In this document: positions 10,579-20,816 of the stretch, one piece after another | Position numbering within the stretch: position 1 is the first letter of the stretch | Layout: every line of letters begins with the position of its first letter | Source of the DNA: Aphanomyces cochlioides | Lineage: Eukaryota > Oomycota > Saprolegniomycetes > Saprolegniales > Verrucalvaceae | Length of the DNA stretch: 64,000 bases | Assembly (NCBI GenBank): GCA_019828595.1 | Contig: JAHQRK010000032.1 | Coordinates: 310,001-374,000, forward strand | Direction of reading: 5' to 3' | Made by a program: the position numbers and the translations under genes | The notes under the pieces: model-generated | Database searches by the model: none | What the model saw: only the letters and a program-made list of their open reading frames with translations | What the model was told of the DNA's origin: nothing

Positions 10579-13500
10579 TTATTCTTCACTTTGTAGGTCA
10601 GACATGCGCTCCAAGATGTTGCGTTGATGTTCTTCAAACTTGGGCTTTGGAAGGGCTTTCGTGAGCATGTCGGCCAACATCAAATTCGTGTCGCAGTATT
10701 TGATTTCAATCACTTTTTTTTTACTAAGTCACGGATAAAGTGATGTCGCACGTCAATGTGTTTCGTTCGTTGATGTAAAGTAGGGTTTTCGGCCATCTTG
10801 ATCGTACTTTGATTGTCTTCATAGACGATGATTGGAAGCTTGGGATTTAACTTGAGTTCTTGAAGTAATGATTTAGTCCAAAGAGCTTCTTGTAGTCCGT
10901 AAGACATAGAGATGTATTCAGCCTCAGAGGTCGATAAAGTAACAATGTTTTGAAGCTTCGATTTCCAGCTGATAAGGCAACCATTGAGATAGAGGAGGTA
11001 GCCAGAAGTTGATCGTCTTGTGTACTTGTCATTGGCGTAGTCAGCATCCACGTATAATTCAATGGTGTAATGGTCGGAGTCAACAGGTTGATAGATGATT
11101 CCATAGTCATGAGTTCCCTTGAGGTATCTTAGAACTTGTTTAGCAATCGCTGAGTGCTCATCTGTTGGTTGACTAAGGTGTCTTGATAGCAATGTCACTG
11201 TAAAAGCGATGTCAGGACGTGTCGTTGAAGTCAGATAGAGTAGTTCGCCCACCACAGTGCGATAAGGCAGCGTAGAAGATGATGAACGATGCGTTGCATT
11301 AGGATCTTGCGGTGTCGACAACGGGTGACAGTCGGCAAGATTGTGTCGCTCTAGAATGTCCTTGATGTAGTTGCGTTGATGCAAGAACAAAGTAGATTCA
11401 TCCAAAAGAAGGATTTCCATACCCAGACAGAAACGTAGGGGTCCAAGAGCTTTCATCTTGAAGCGATGAGACAAGTCACGCTTAATGTTGGAGAGTGAAG
11501 TGCGTGACTGACTGAGGAGGATCAAGTCATTGACATACACGCCCACCAAAGACAAACTTTGGGGTGTATGGAGAACATAAATGCATGGGTCACTCAAGAG
11601 TGGAGTGAACGATTTAGATCGGAAGTATTTGTCGAGTGCAATATTCCATTCACGAGATGACTGTTTAAGTCCATAAATGCTTCGATTTAGGCGGCAGACA
11701 AGTTTCTCATTGTTAGGCTCGATGAAGCCAGGAGGTTGGTGCATGTAGAGTGTCTCGGATACATTGCCATTGAGAAATGCTGTTTCAACATCAATGTGAT
11801 GAATATCCATCTTCATAATCGTTTCGAGTGCCATGAGAAGTCGTATACTTGTCGATCGAATGACAGGAGCAAAGACGTCGGTGTAGTCAACGCCAGCGAC
11901 TTGCGTGAAGCCTTGTGCTACTAGGCGAGCCTTGTAACGAGCAAGTGAGCCATCAGCGTCAAACTTCTTGGTGAAGAGCCATCGACAACCGATTGCTTTG
12001 CGACCAGGAGGTAAGTCACACAATGTCCAAGTATTGTGATCCATGAGAGAATCATATTCCTTCTCAGCAGCAGCTATCCATCCATCACGTTCATCGGAAG
12101 CATAAGCTTGACGAATGGTAGTTGGAAGTCCAGTACTAGATAGCGCATAAGCCATCAGGATTCGGTGCTCTTGAGCCACTAGAGCTTCCCATTCTTCTGT
12201 TGTAAGACGTACGCCAGTCGACAATGGAGAAGGCAGAGGTGAGTCAGGAAGAGGCGGTGGTCGCGAAGCATCTGGGTCAAGGATTGAGATCGTTGGTTCA
12301 TCAAACACTGGAATGTACTCGGGCTGTACATTATCAACATGCACTGGTGTATGTTCAGGCTGTTGTGGGACACGGGGTGCTGTAGTATTCGAAGGAACCG
12401 CAGATGCAGCAGGAGTCTGCGTCGGGGTGACCATGGGTGGAGCAGGGGTCGGATGAGACGGTTGCTCACGATTGAAGTGTTCACTCTCAGTTGGTTGGGT
12501 AGCCGAAGGAGGTGAAGTGCTGTCAGTGACTGAGGACGTTCGCGGTGGATCGCGAGTTGGTGTAGTATAGGTACCACGAGAAGTCCCATTCGAGTTAGCC
12601 AGGTCAGATGAGTCGTTGAAACGAGATGGAAGTCGTTTAGCACGAGAAGAGCGACGCAACGGTGGTAATGTATCCGGTGTAGGGTGGGAAGTGCTTTGGA
12701 CTTGTACAGGAGGCGTGGAGTTGTCGATCGATGGATCGAGGTCAGCAACACTGGGAAGGGGTTCATCAATAAAGAAGCAAGTTGTTTCATTGAAGACAAC
12801 ATTACGACTAATGATGATCTTCTCGGGTTTAGCACAATATAGGCGGTAGCCTTTGACGCCAGGTTCATGACCAATGTACATGGTGCGCAGTGTTTTCGAC
12901 GCAAACTTGGTGCGGTCGTGTTTTTCCACATGAGTATATGCCTCACATCCAAAAATGCGTAGGGCAGACAAATCAGGACATGACTGATGTAAGCGCTCGT
13001 ACGGAGTACTCTTGGGTGTCGAAGCAGAGTAAGAGCGATTGCGGAGATACATGGCATGTCTAACAGCTTCAGACCAAAAACGTAATGGTGCATTGGCTAA
13101 GTGGAGCATTGCTCGAGCACATTCAACCAGGGTACGATTCATGCGCTCGCTAACACCATTTTGTTGTGGCGTATGCGACACCGTGCGCTCATGTTTGATA
13201 CCATACTCAGAGAGGTATTGTGTGAACTCAGCAGACATGTATTCGCCACCATTGTCAGAGCGTAGGCAACGGATAGTGCCATTATACTGCGTGTTGCAAT
13301 GTGCCATGAACTCAGTAAAACATTTGAACGCATCAGACTTCTGGAGGAGCAGAAACACAAAACCGAATCGGGTGAAGTCATCGGTAAATGTGATGAAGTA
13401 TTTCGCTCGACTACACAGAGCTGGATGTGGCATAGGACCACATATGTCCGAGTGAACAAGTTCGAAAGGCGCAGTAGTGACCGCCAACGAGCGTTGTGGG

Positions 13501-14080
13501 AAAGGTAGCTTGGACTGCTTCCCTGCAAGGCAGCTTGCACAGAATTCATGCTTGCACTTGTCGAAGTCGATCCCATCAACATATCGACGTGTTTTCTCAG
13601 TGTATTTGACACTAATGTGTCCAAGTCGTGCATGCCAAAGATCAGCTGGTGAACTCGCTAGCAGAGAGAACGCCATATCGTTTGATTGATCTGCAGAGTG
13701 ATCAGTGGTCAAGGCTACTGTCGATACTATTGGATTGGCAATGTCGAGGTAGTAGAGTGTACGCTTCCTCACGCCTTGAGCCAAAATGTCTTTGCCACGC
13801 TTGATCAAGCATGTATCTTTCGAGAACTCGGTGGTAAAACCATGTTGCGAGACTCGGGAAAGAGAAAACAAGTTGTATTGAAGAGAAGGCAAGTAGCTGA
13901 CATTTTGTAGTTCAACCTCAACTATTCCGGACGGAGTATTCAGGCTCGAGGTGAATATTACCACATCCTTCAATCGCCATATCTCCACCATTGGCAGCTC
14001 GGACAACACCAGTTGAAGGTTCCAAATTGGTGAACCATGATCTGTTTTTTGCAGAAATGGTCAGAAGCACCAGAATCAAA
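10579..14080 (-). pseudogene. Copia pol: protease, integrase, reverse transcriptase, RNase H
   Basis: Protease (DSGASDH) sits at about 14075-14050. Three one-base shifts within 13960-14080 (at TTT 14078-14080, the T6 run 14045-14050, and about 13965) break it and together return to the gag frame. The long frame then gives integrase with the HH-CC region (CKHEFCASCLAGK), HSD, RSDNGGEY and NGVSERMNR. It continues through reverse transcriptase (GCRWLFTKKFDADG, DVETAFLNG) to RNase H (VDADYAN, TSEAEY, EDNQS). In the polymerase core the usual YVDD reads YVND, losing one catalytic aspartate. A T9 run at 10714-10722 shifts the frame and truncates the end; past it the normal tail (KYCDTNLMLADMLTKAL) continues to TAA at 10579-10581. 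It is close to intact but not functional as read. Confidence 0.9.
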
Positions 14081-15020
14081 TGACCCATTCGCTTGATGCC
14101 TCAAGAGCTTCCGAAGCATTCAGGATGATATCAGTTGTAGCAATCATGCTGACCCCTTGAGTAGGTGCACTGCTAGGTTTCTTGGTGGACTTCTGGTTGC
14201 GACGCGTGTTTGCATAGGTCGCATCATCAGTGTCTTTGAATCGTAAGCGTCGAGTAGATTCTTGGGATGCCGCAGTTTTCGACTTAGACTCGGCAATCTT
14301 CTTGCGGCACACATCTTCCGTGTGATTGCGTTTCTTGCAGTACGAACAAGTGACAGGTTCAGCGGTAGAGTTGAAATTCTGGCGACCAGCTTGTTTTTGT
14401 TGTTGACGACCACCTCGCGTGGCTGTCAAAGCAGTTTCAGAAGAAGCAGCAAGTTTTTGATCACGTTGCTCATGTTGTAGGAGCACTGTGAAAATCGTCT
14501 CCTGAGTATGAACTTCAATCTCTTGGCCATGCGCAAAAATATTGACTTGGTAGGCGACAAAGCTGTCAAAGCGATGATCCAGGCTATTCAAGAATGTTTC
14601 GACGTAGAACGAATGCTTGTCAGTGAACCCGGAGGCAATAAGTTCCTCGACGAGCACATAGAATCGATAGATATAGCCTGAAGCAAGTTCATTCGAACGG
14701 ATTCTTGTTGAAAGTAGTTCTTGATATAGATTGCCTTTGCCCATGTAAGATTTAGATCCATAAATCTTATCCATAGTATCAAGCATTTCTTTTGAAGTAC
14801 TCTTGCCTCGAACAAGACGTAGATGTTTGTTGGCAATCGTTGCACTGAGGATAGATTGGACTTTCTTATCCTTAGGTCGGAATGATGCGTCGGTTGTGGG
14901 TATAGTCCCATCAATAACACCATCAAGATCTTTCGCTGCAAGGAAAGTCATGATGCGGTATTTCCATTCAGAGTAGTATGTTCCATTAAAGGAATGTATA
15001 GCGAAATCTTTCAATTCCAT
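14076..15020 (-). CDS. Copia gag
   Basis: The ORF is 314 residues. The N-terminus MELKDFAIHSFNGTYYSEW and the following 170 residues match the UBN2-type copia gag. A CCHC zinc knuckle (CSYCKKRNHTEDVCRKK) lies near residues 225-241, followed by a basic tail. It forms the virus-like particle and binds element RNA. The frame stops at TGA 14076-14078, immediately before the protease motif, in a stretch where a single-base shift gives WV then DSGASDHF. Gag was therefore probably once continuous with pol, which lies in the same frame. Confidence 0.9.
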   Translation of the reverse strand: MELKDFAIHSFNGTYYSEWKYRIMTFLAAKDLDGVIDGTIPTTDASFRPKDKKVQSILSATIANKHLRLVRGKSTSKEMLDTMDKIYGSKSYMGKGNLYQELLSTRIRSNELASGYIYRFYVLVEELIASGFTDKHSFYVETFLNSLDHRFDSFVAYQVNIFAHGQEIEVHTQETIFTVLLQHEQRDQKLAASSETALTATRGGRQQQKQAGRQNFNSTAEPVTCSYCKKRNHTEDVCRKKIAESKSKTAASQESTRRLRFKDTDDATYANTRRNQKSTKKPSSAPTQGVSMIATTDIILNASEALEASSEWVI

Positions 15021-15092
15021 GGTGACAAATGTGATTGGTCAAATTGGATACTGGTGTGAAAGTGTGTTGACAGAAAGTATCAATTAGTAAGT

Positions 15093-15479
15093 TTAGAGAT
15101 AATTTCTTTCGCGGTTGACGTGTAAGTTCTTGTGTGCAATGTGCTCAGAAATTTCGAGTGGTACTGTGCGATCGAGAATTTGCAAAGAACTTTCCGTGAG
15201 AGTGTTGACTTGACGGAGAAGAGACTCGATGATTTTCTCAAATGTCTTGCCTTGTTCGGAAAAGTCGGTCAAAATAGTGTCCTTGAACTTTTTGTTGATT
15301 CATTGGACGTGGTGAAGAGCGTTGACAAGGTCTTGGTGTATCTTGTCGGCTTTGGTGTCTTCTTTGACGCGGCGGAACTGCTTGAGGAGCTTCGCTTGTT
15401 TCTTGGCTCGAACCTGACGTTGCTTGCGGAGTCGGTTGACTTCGGTCTTCGAGACGAGGGTCTTCGGGTTGACTTTCAT
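15093..15479 (-). pseudogene. Extra open frame in the copia leader, one internal stop
   Basis: Starting at ATG 15479 (MKVNPKTLVSKTEV) the frame encodes a very basic, helix-prone segment (RKQRQVRAKKQAKLLKQF) and then hits TGA at 15300-15302. It stays open for another 68 codons to TAA at 15093-15095, through a segment rich in coiled-coil-like heptads (FEKIIESLLRQVNTL). It lies between the primer-binding site and gag, and is in the same frame as gag. Copia elements do not normally carry a protein here. It could be captured host sequence or a lineage-specific accessory gene. No family is recognised. Confidence 0.5.
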
Positions 15480-15735
15480 AAATTGACCAACTCTACTAGG
15501 AGTTAAGGTCACTAGAAGAGGAACTTACAGTGTTTCCCAAGAAGGTACTGACTCGACACTCACAAAAGGAGTACAAGCACGACTGTAAAGGTGTTCGTTC
15601 TAGGCGGTCTTCCTTCTTGTCTTGTAGGGCGCAGCCAACAAAACAAAACCGGGCAGACGGGTAAAAGGACAGACGGCGGAGGGGACGGCTGTGTAGGACG
15701 CGGAGGTTGAAGGCGGCAGCAAGGACGACTTCGGT

Positions 15736-15757
15736 AGCGCGGGTTGGGCTCGTAACC
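15736..15757 (-). other. Copia primer-binding site, half-tRNA type
   Basis: Directly after the 5' LTR the minus strand reads GGTTACGAGCCCAACCCGCG. Its complement resembles a tRNA anticodon arm (loop CTCGTAA) plus the end of a D-arm. Copia and relatives prime from an internally cut initiator tRNA rather than a tRNA 3' end, and this fits that pattern, though the loop reads CGT where initiator Met would have CAT. Confidence 0.5.
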
Positions 15758-15960
15758 TATAAGAGGTCGAATGGAAAGTGTATTAGAACTTATGGAAGAG
15801 CTAGAGATGTGCTAAAGATACGCTAGCTAGAGTATATGCATAATGAGGATGAAGTTTAACAGAGAAGCAAACAGAGAATAGTCTGAAGAGAGAATTTGCT
15901 TTGCAATGAAAGGTAAGATAGAACGTCCCGATCTCTTCTTCAACGTTGTGAGCTTCAACA
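15758..15960 (-). repeat. Copia 5' LTR
   Basis: It is identical to the other LTR except for two substitutions (AGTCTGAAG against AGTCTAAAG, and GTCCCG against GTCTCG). It presumably carries the promoter. Confidence 0.9.
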
Positions 15961-16485
15961 AGCGCGTCGTGAGCTCAATCCCGCGGAGACTCCAGTCGAC
16001 GGGGTCAGTGAGATCCTCGCTGCTTTCGAGCCTTCATTTGTCGGTCGATCTCGTTGTGTGAATCAATGAAAGCTGCTTCGGCGGTCGATCGAATGAGCTC
16101 AATATACGCCTCGCGGTGCTTGATGCCGAAGGAGGATCGGCCAAAGAGCTGCCCGATCTTCTCGAGAGGAATCACGCGGCCGTTTGACATGGTCGGCGTG
16201 TAATGGTACGACAAGTTGTGGACTAGCGTGACGTACGGCGCCAGGGTTTCAAAGATTGTCCTAAGGATGCGTTGAAGAAGCCCCGGAGAGAACGTGACGA
16301 ACCAGGCAAAGCCATGAGGTCGCATGATGTTTTCGCCATGGGGAAAGAGTTCGTCCTTGGCAACAAAGCAGCTCGTGATTACAACACGGTCGACGTCTTG
16401 GAACATCCTCGCGATCGTGAGGAAATGCGTGCCGATGCGGTGATTGATGTGATGGAAGTACAGAGGACCCGTAAAAATACACGTA

Positions 16486-17795
16486 CAGTGGTTCTAACGT
16501 TTGATTGGGCAAACAGCCACTCACCCAGCATATTAATTTTCATAGTACCTTTTCCAACTTATGTTCCTTTAGCGTTTATACATAGATCTGTTCTTGCTAA
16601 GAATTCAACGTAGAGCTATCATCTTTGAAACCAATATACTACAAAATTCAATACAACTACGCTCTATCTGAATATACAAGAAGCAAGACTGTTCAGCACT
16701 CAAGATTCTCCTCTCCAAAAACTCCGTAATTAGTATTAGTACATGAATGAAATGACATGTATTAGTGTTATATATCAAGCCTATTTGCGTCTTGGAATAG
16801 CCTTTTCAAAGGCCTTTTTAATCGTTTCTGGGGTCATCATATCCCAAGCTTTGATGGCACGCTTGATGCATGCCATCCTTTTCTTCACTGCAGTTGAGGG
16901 ATGATACGTTTCTTGAAGCCACAAGTTTCGCAGCTTGGCCTTAAAGGGGCTCATAACCACAACATCAAGAGGCTGTAGCACAGATGTCATGTTCGGGGGA
17001 AGGGTGCATACAGTAGAACTGAGGTTTTCCTCCACGAAAGCGATGTTTTTCGGCGTCAGGTGAGCCTCAAAGTTGTCGACAATTATCAATGAAGGTCTTT
17101 CAATCTCAGGTCTAACACTAATTAATGGAGTCAAACACCAGTATATTACCTTAAAATAGTGTCTAGGTAGAAATTCCAGCCATCTCCATCGATCCATGCA
17201 TTCTTCTGAACAGAGTAATAATGCCCCAAAGGAAAGGTTTGCAACTCATTTTCATCGATGAATCCTCCAGGCTTTCCTTTGACGATAAATAGAATTGGTA
17301 GTTTATCACCTAGTTGTACAATATTATAACAATTAATAACAATATATTACCGTTACGTTTCGCTGCTAAGACGGCCGTTAGGCGGCAGGACTTGTCAGCA
17401 TGAGAAATGCTTGCATCAGCACCCGTTTGGGCAAGGATATACTTCGGTGGAGTGTCGAAGTATATGCCGGTTTCATCACAATTGATGACATCACAGTCAT
17501 CAAAATGGTCGTGTTCGCTCCAAAATTCTTCGATAAATTTCTGTCGAACCTCTAGCATTTGCAAAGAAGTCATTGCCTTTGCTGTGGAGGCTCGACGGCG
17601 AGAAAATCCATGTATATACACAAATTCTCTACAAAGTTTAAATAACGATTTATATGGGTCCTCTTTAGAGGCCGAATATTGCGTTACCCATTCCTGATTG
17701 TGAGCTTTAACTTGTTGTACTACATGGTAGGTTGTCAAGGGAAAATGTTTCTCCCGCATCGCTACCATGTAGTCCAATAAGTCCTAATAAAGAGT
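16486..17795 (-). mobile_element. Pogo/Tigger-like element, truncated
   Basis: The left end CAGTGGTTCTAACG preceded by TA (16484-16485) looks like a pogo terminus, but no matching inverted end exists near 17800, so the transposase 5' side is lost. It lies between exons 2 and 3 of a bZIP/START-like pseudogene. Confidence 0.6.
16781..17795 (-). pseudogene. Pogo-type DDE transposase, N-terminus missing
   Basis: Two exons (about 17795-17351 and 17309-16781) flank a 41-nt intron, 17310-17350, that joins KRNG to DKLPILF. Catalytic motifs are VINCDETGIYF (first Asp), SLIIVDNFEAH (second Asp) and LQPLDVVVMSPFK (third Asp), all intact. The C-terminal half of a CENP-B-like DNA-binding region precedes them, but the first part is gone: the open exon starts after a splice acceptor (TTATTAG at about 17790) with no upstream exon. 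The stop at 16781 is natural. It resembles the jerky/Tigger branch. Confidence 0.75.
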
Positions 17796-18069
17796 GAGAT
17801 ATGAAATAAATCAGCGCGTTGTCCGTCCATGTACTCTGTGCGCTCATAGCGTGTTTCCAACGCGTCGATCGTAACTCCTTCGTCGTCAATGTCGTCGGAA
17901 ACATGGACGTCCAGCGTGTACACCTTGTCGCCTTGTCCACGAATTGAGCGATCCCGCGGCACAGTACGACACGCATCCTTTCACTGAGTCATTGAATTCC
18001 CTGTCGTCTTGTGATCGGATGCGCGAGCAGCGTCGATTCCATCCACGTCGGTCGACTCGACAGCACCTA

Positions 18070-19849
18070 CTACTCTGTCCCGGAAAGTTTCTCTAGTATG
18101 TTTTTTTTGGTGTCCCGAAATGATCTTCCACTTTTATATTTCTATAATAAAACGAAGTGAAAATGAAAAGTATATTCAAAACAAGTTAAAGCTCGTAGAA
18201 TTCAACATCGTGAGGAATCCCAAGATTGTTGAACGTGGAGCACAATTCATGGACCGCCATTTCATCTTCCTTGCGGGCATACATTTCAGTGAGTAAGTCT
18301 TGAACATTCTCGGCAATGGATATGGGCACAAGTTCAGGATCTCCAAAAGAGCCGTCGCGGCGAGCTTGAGCTTTTCCAGAGTGAGGAATTTTGAATTCAT
18401 TGCCACCTCCATTTTCCATGATTGCTCGCATGACACAACGCAGGGTCGCAAAATTGTTCTGCAACTTTTCGGAAGACAGCTCGTTGAAAGCATCTTCAAC
18501 AGCAGTGACCAATTCATCCACATTTCGTGCAACTTTGCGATATTGCAAAGTTTGGATCAAGTTGAAAAAACCCAGATCTAATATATTTAAATCTGGGCTT
18601 TTTGGTGGTTGATTTGACATCGTGATATTCCAACCATCAGCCTTGCAAGCCTCTGTCACATTCGGATCGCTCAAACAGACATGCACCGGCGCATTATCTT
18701 GCTGGATGACAACAGAACGAGATGACCCGGCAGGCCATTTGGACTTGATGGCGGGGATAACTTTTTCAATCAAAGTAGCACGGTAAACCGACCTTGTGAC
18801 TGACACAGGCACGGTAATAAGGGTACCCTTTGGACGATTTTTACTTGAGCGTGCAGCTGGTTGGCGTTCAATAAAAGGCCATATGCCTATTTTGCCATCG
18901 AAAAACACACCAGTCAATTCATCGACTCTTGGTTCTGCAACTGCCGCCAGGAACATGATCTTTGGTATAAATCGCTGGTTGTGAATCGTCCTAACAGGAC
19001 CCGTTTCGTCAGGGAGGAGGTATATCTTCTGGTCAATCTTGGCAAGGTAAAACCACTTTTCGTCCACGTGGACGACATTGTTTAATGGTTTAAATGTGTA
19101 GTCAAGTGAGCCTTCAAACGGAACAAGATGGGCCAACGCAAACTCCAATCGTTGTTTATGGTGTTCATTTGTGAGACGTGGCTTGAGTCGATTTGTAGTG
19201 CAGCGCAAAAATCCGGCCTTCTTTGCACGGTGGAGTATTGTCTTAGCAATCCCCGTTTCCTCAGCTAGCGTTCTCAAATTCTGGCGGAGATGGAATGACA
19301 CCTTTCGAACGCGAGACTGTATTTCTGTCGGTGTCATTCCCTTTCGGCCAGAATTTGACTTTATCTTGCTGGTAATTGCAGCCAAGGGTGTTCCATTGTT
19401 AAGTCCCATCTTGTACATCTTCCAAAGGTCAGCAATAGTTCTAGTTGAACGGCAATATTTCACTGTAACTTGCTTGAGAGCACCACGATTGAGTTTGCCT
19501 TCGGCTTGCATGGCAGATAATTCAGCACAAATGACGATTTTGTCGTCGTCAGACAAATTCGGACCCTTCTTGCCCATGACAGTCGTCGGAAATTGCAATG
19601 GGGTAAAAGTGGCCTTGTCCACTTCTCAGCAATTGATTGGCCAAAAAATTATTTATTGTTCGATATGATTGGTCCATTTTGGATAATGTGTCTTGCCTCG
19701 AAATGACGGACTCTGGCGACCATGAGCAATACTGTTGCAATTATTGGCAGAAATACTTTGATATCCATCAATTGCGCTCAATTACATTGAAAAATGGCCT
19801 TAATTTGGACCAATTACACTAAGTGGAAAAACATTTCGGGACAGAGTAG
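18070..19849 (-). mobile_element. Mariner-like element (plant type), intact
   Basis: Inverted ends CTACTCTGTCCCG are flanked by TA (18068-18069, 19850-19851). The ends resemble the CTCCCTCCGT ends of plant mariners and Stowaway MITEs. The insertion site is the acceptor TAG of intron 1 in a bZIP/START-like gene; after duplication a TAG still precedes the exon. Confidence 0.92.
18186..19622 (-). CDS. Mariner transposase, DD39D, apparently intact
   Basis: The ORF is 478 residues (a second in-frame Met, MGKKGPNLSDDDK, is at 19577). The N-terminal half carries the helix-turn-helix DNA-binding region with a GRKGMTPTEIQSRVRKV linker. The catalytic domain has HVDEKWFYLAK, IQQDNAPVH and SPDLNILDLGFFN, with 39 residues between second and third Asp, the plant mariner arrangement. 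It cuts and pastes DNA at TA. With complete ends and an uninterrupted frame, this copy is a candidate for recent activity. Confidence 0.93.
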   Translation of the reverse strand: MDKATFTPLQFPTTVMGKKGPNLSDDDKIVICAELSAMQAEGKLNRGALKQVTVKYCRSTRTIADLWKMYKMGLNNGTPLAAITSKIKSNSGRKGMTPTEIQSRVRKVSFHLRQNLRTLAEETGIAKTILHRAKKAGFLRCTTNRLKPRLTNEHHKQRLEFALAHLVPFEGSLDYTFKPLNNVVHVDEKWFYLAKIDQKIYLLPDETGPVRTIHNQRFIPKIMFLAAVAEPRVDELTGVFFDGKIGIWPFIERQPAARSSKNRPKGTLITVPVSVTRSVYRATLIEKVIPAIKSKWPAGSSRSVVIQQDNAPVHVCLSDPNVTEACKADGWNITMSNQPPKSPDLNILDLGFFNLIQTLQYRKVARNVDELVTAVEDAFNELSSEKLQNNFATLRCVMRAIMENGGGNEFKIPHSGKAQARRDGSFGDPELVPISIAENVQDLLTEMYARKEDEMAVHELCSTFNNLGIPHDVEFYEL

Positions 19850-20142
19850 TATACACTAGCTCGATCAATCCTTATTGCATACACAATGTCAACCTTCTGG
19901 GGATGCTCATTGACATAGACCCACTGCGCAAACACTTGCATGAGGAGTTGGTATTGACTCACGTGCGTTCGAAGCGCTGCGTTGTCTTTTCCAGCTCGAT
20001 GCTGTGTCTGCAACTTGGCAAGGTGCGCTTCCAACCGTCGGGCTTGGGTTTCGAGGTCAATGAGTTCTCTTCGCTTCCCAGCTCGGTACTTGCGCTTACG
20101 GATCGCCTCCTTCAGTCGCGGCGCATCGTCTGACGTCGACAT

Positions 20143-20816
20143 GGCCGATTCGCACTGAATCGGTGAACTTTTCCATACAAATTCCAAGTCAAATGACTCA
20201 CATCATGGATCATCCATCTTCCATGCAAGATGCCCTCATGCTGTGATGGTCCGCACATGGAGAGAGAGCGTCTAGCCAAGACAAAAGCGCGATCAAGGCG
20301 GAGCATTGCATGCGAATCAAGTCGGTCTATCGCCCTTTCAGGAAAGACCAGGTCGACTTGGAACCATCGAGATCCCAGTGGAGGTTGAATCTTGGAAGCT
20401 GTCGACTTTGGTTGCCAGCGACAAAGTCTTTCAACCTACGACGGAGATCAACAAGGTTGCTCTGCCGGGAAAGCACTGCGCTTCCGTAGTCTTCGTTGAA
20501 CCCTCCGTCGTCTATCGACTCTGTCGATGTCTTGACGTTCGGACAGAAAAATTTGACCAGAGAGCATATTGCGATGGCGCTCACTTGCGGACGCCACACA
20601 GAACTGGTGCCAACTCTTTCCCGTCGTTCCACGTCAATCGAGCGATGATGGCGCCGAAAGTACCGATGGGAGTGCCGCAGTCTCCATGGCAGCAATTCGG
20701 CTTTAGGGACATATCCTCCAGATCCAAGAGATTTGCGTCACGGGAAATGATTCGTGAGCGAGATGGTTGCTTGAGGCGTGGAATTGAGTCGATGTCGTCG
20801 ACGAGTACTTGTGCGT
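20143..20816. other. 5' flank of the split bZIP/START-like gene; no other gene seen
   Basis: The minus strand from about 20570 to 20143 is paralogous to the plus strand 24505-24840; shared words include CAGAGAGC/GCTCTCTGG, AACAAGGTT, CTCTCTCCATG and TTGACTTGGAATTTGTAT. The recurrent motif lies at 20540-20570. The stretch 20578-20745 resembles 57-260. Open frames here look like repeats, not genes. Confidence 0.45.

Larger units (their letters stand above)
10362..15960 (-). mobile_element. Ty1/copia LTR retrotransposon, structurally complete
   Basis: The element is 5599 bp, bounded by two 203-bp LTRs and a 5-bp target duplication AGCGC (10357-10361 and 15961-15965). On the minus strand the order is 5' LTR, primer-binding site, leader ORF, gag, protease, integrase, reverse transcriptase, RNase H, polypurine tract (GCGGGGGAA at 10565-10573), 3' LTR. 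The LTRs differ at two positions by eye, so insertion was recent. Integrase before reverse transcriptase defines it as copia-type. The coding region nevertheless has several frame breaks. Confidence 0.95.
16005..20142 (-). pseudogene. bZIP/START-like family gene split by two transposons
   Basis: Exon 1 (20142-19894; an upstream in-frame ATG is at 20187) carries IRKRKYRAGKRRELIDLE and ends NEHPQK. The intron begins at 19893, and its acceptor TAG is the very TA into which a mariner (18070-19849) inserted. Exon 2 resumes at 18067 (VLSSRPTWMESTLLAHPITR) but has TGA at 17989-17991 in place of the Trp of GIQWLSERV. It then shifts frame and is lost after LETRYER near 17830. A truncated pogo fills 16486 to about 17795. 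Exon 3 survives from about 16475 to 16303, intron 3 is 16261-16302, and exon 4 is 16260-16005, with natural stop. At least one nonsense, one frameshift and missing exon ends make it dead. Confidence 0.85.

Noticed and set aside
12179..13093. Long open frame of 304 codons on the minus strand
   Set aside because: It is an alternative frame of the copia pol region and contains no domain; the pol frame there has clear integrase motifs.
15132..15506. 124-codon plus-strand frame in the copia leader
   Set aside because: The opposite strand has a more protein-like frame in the element's own orientation.
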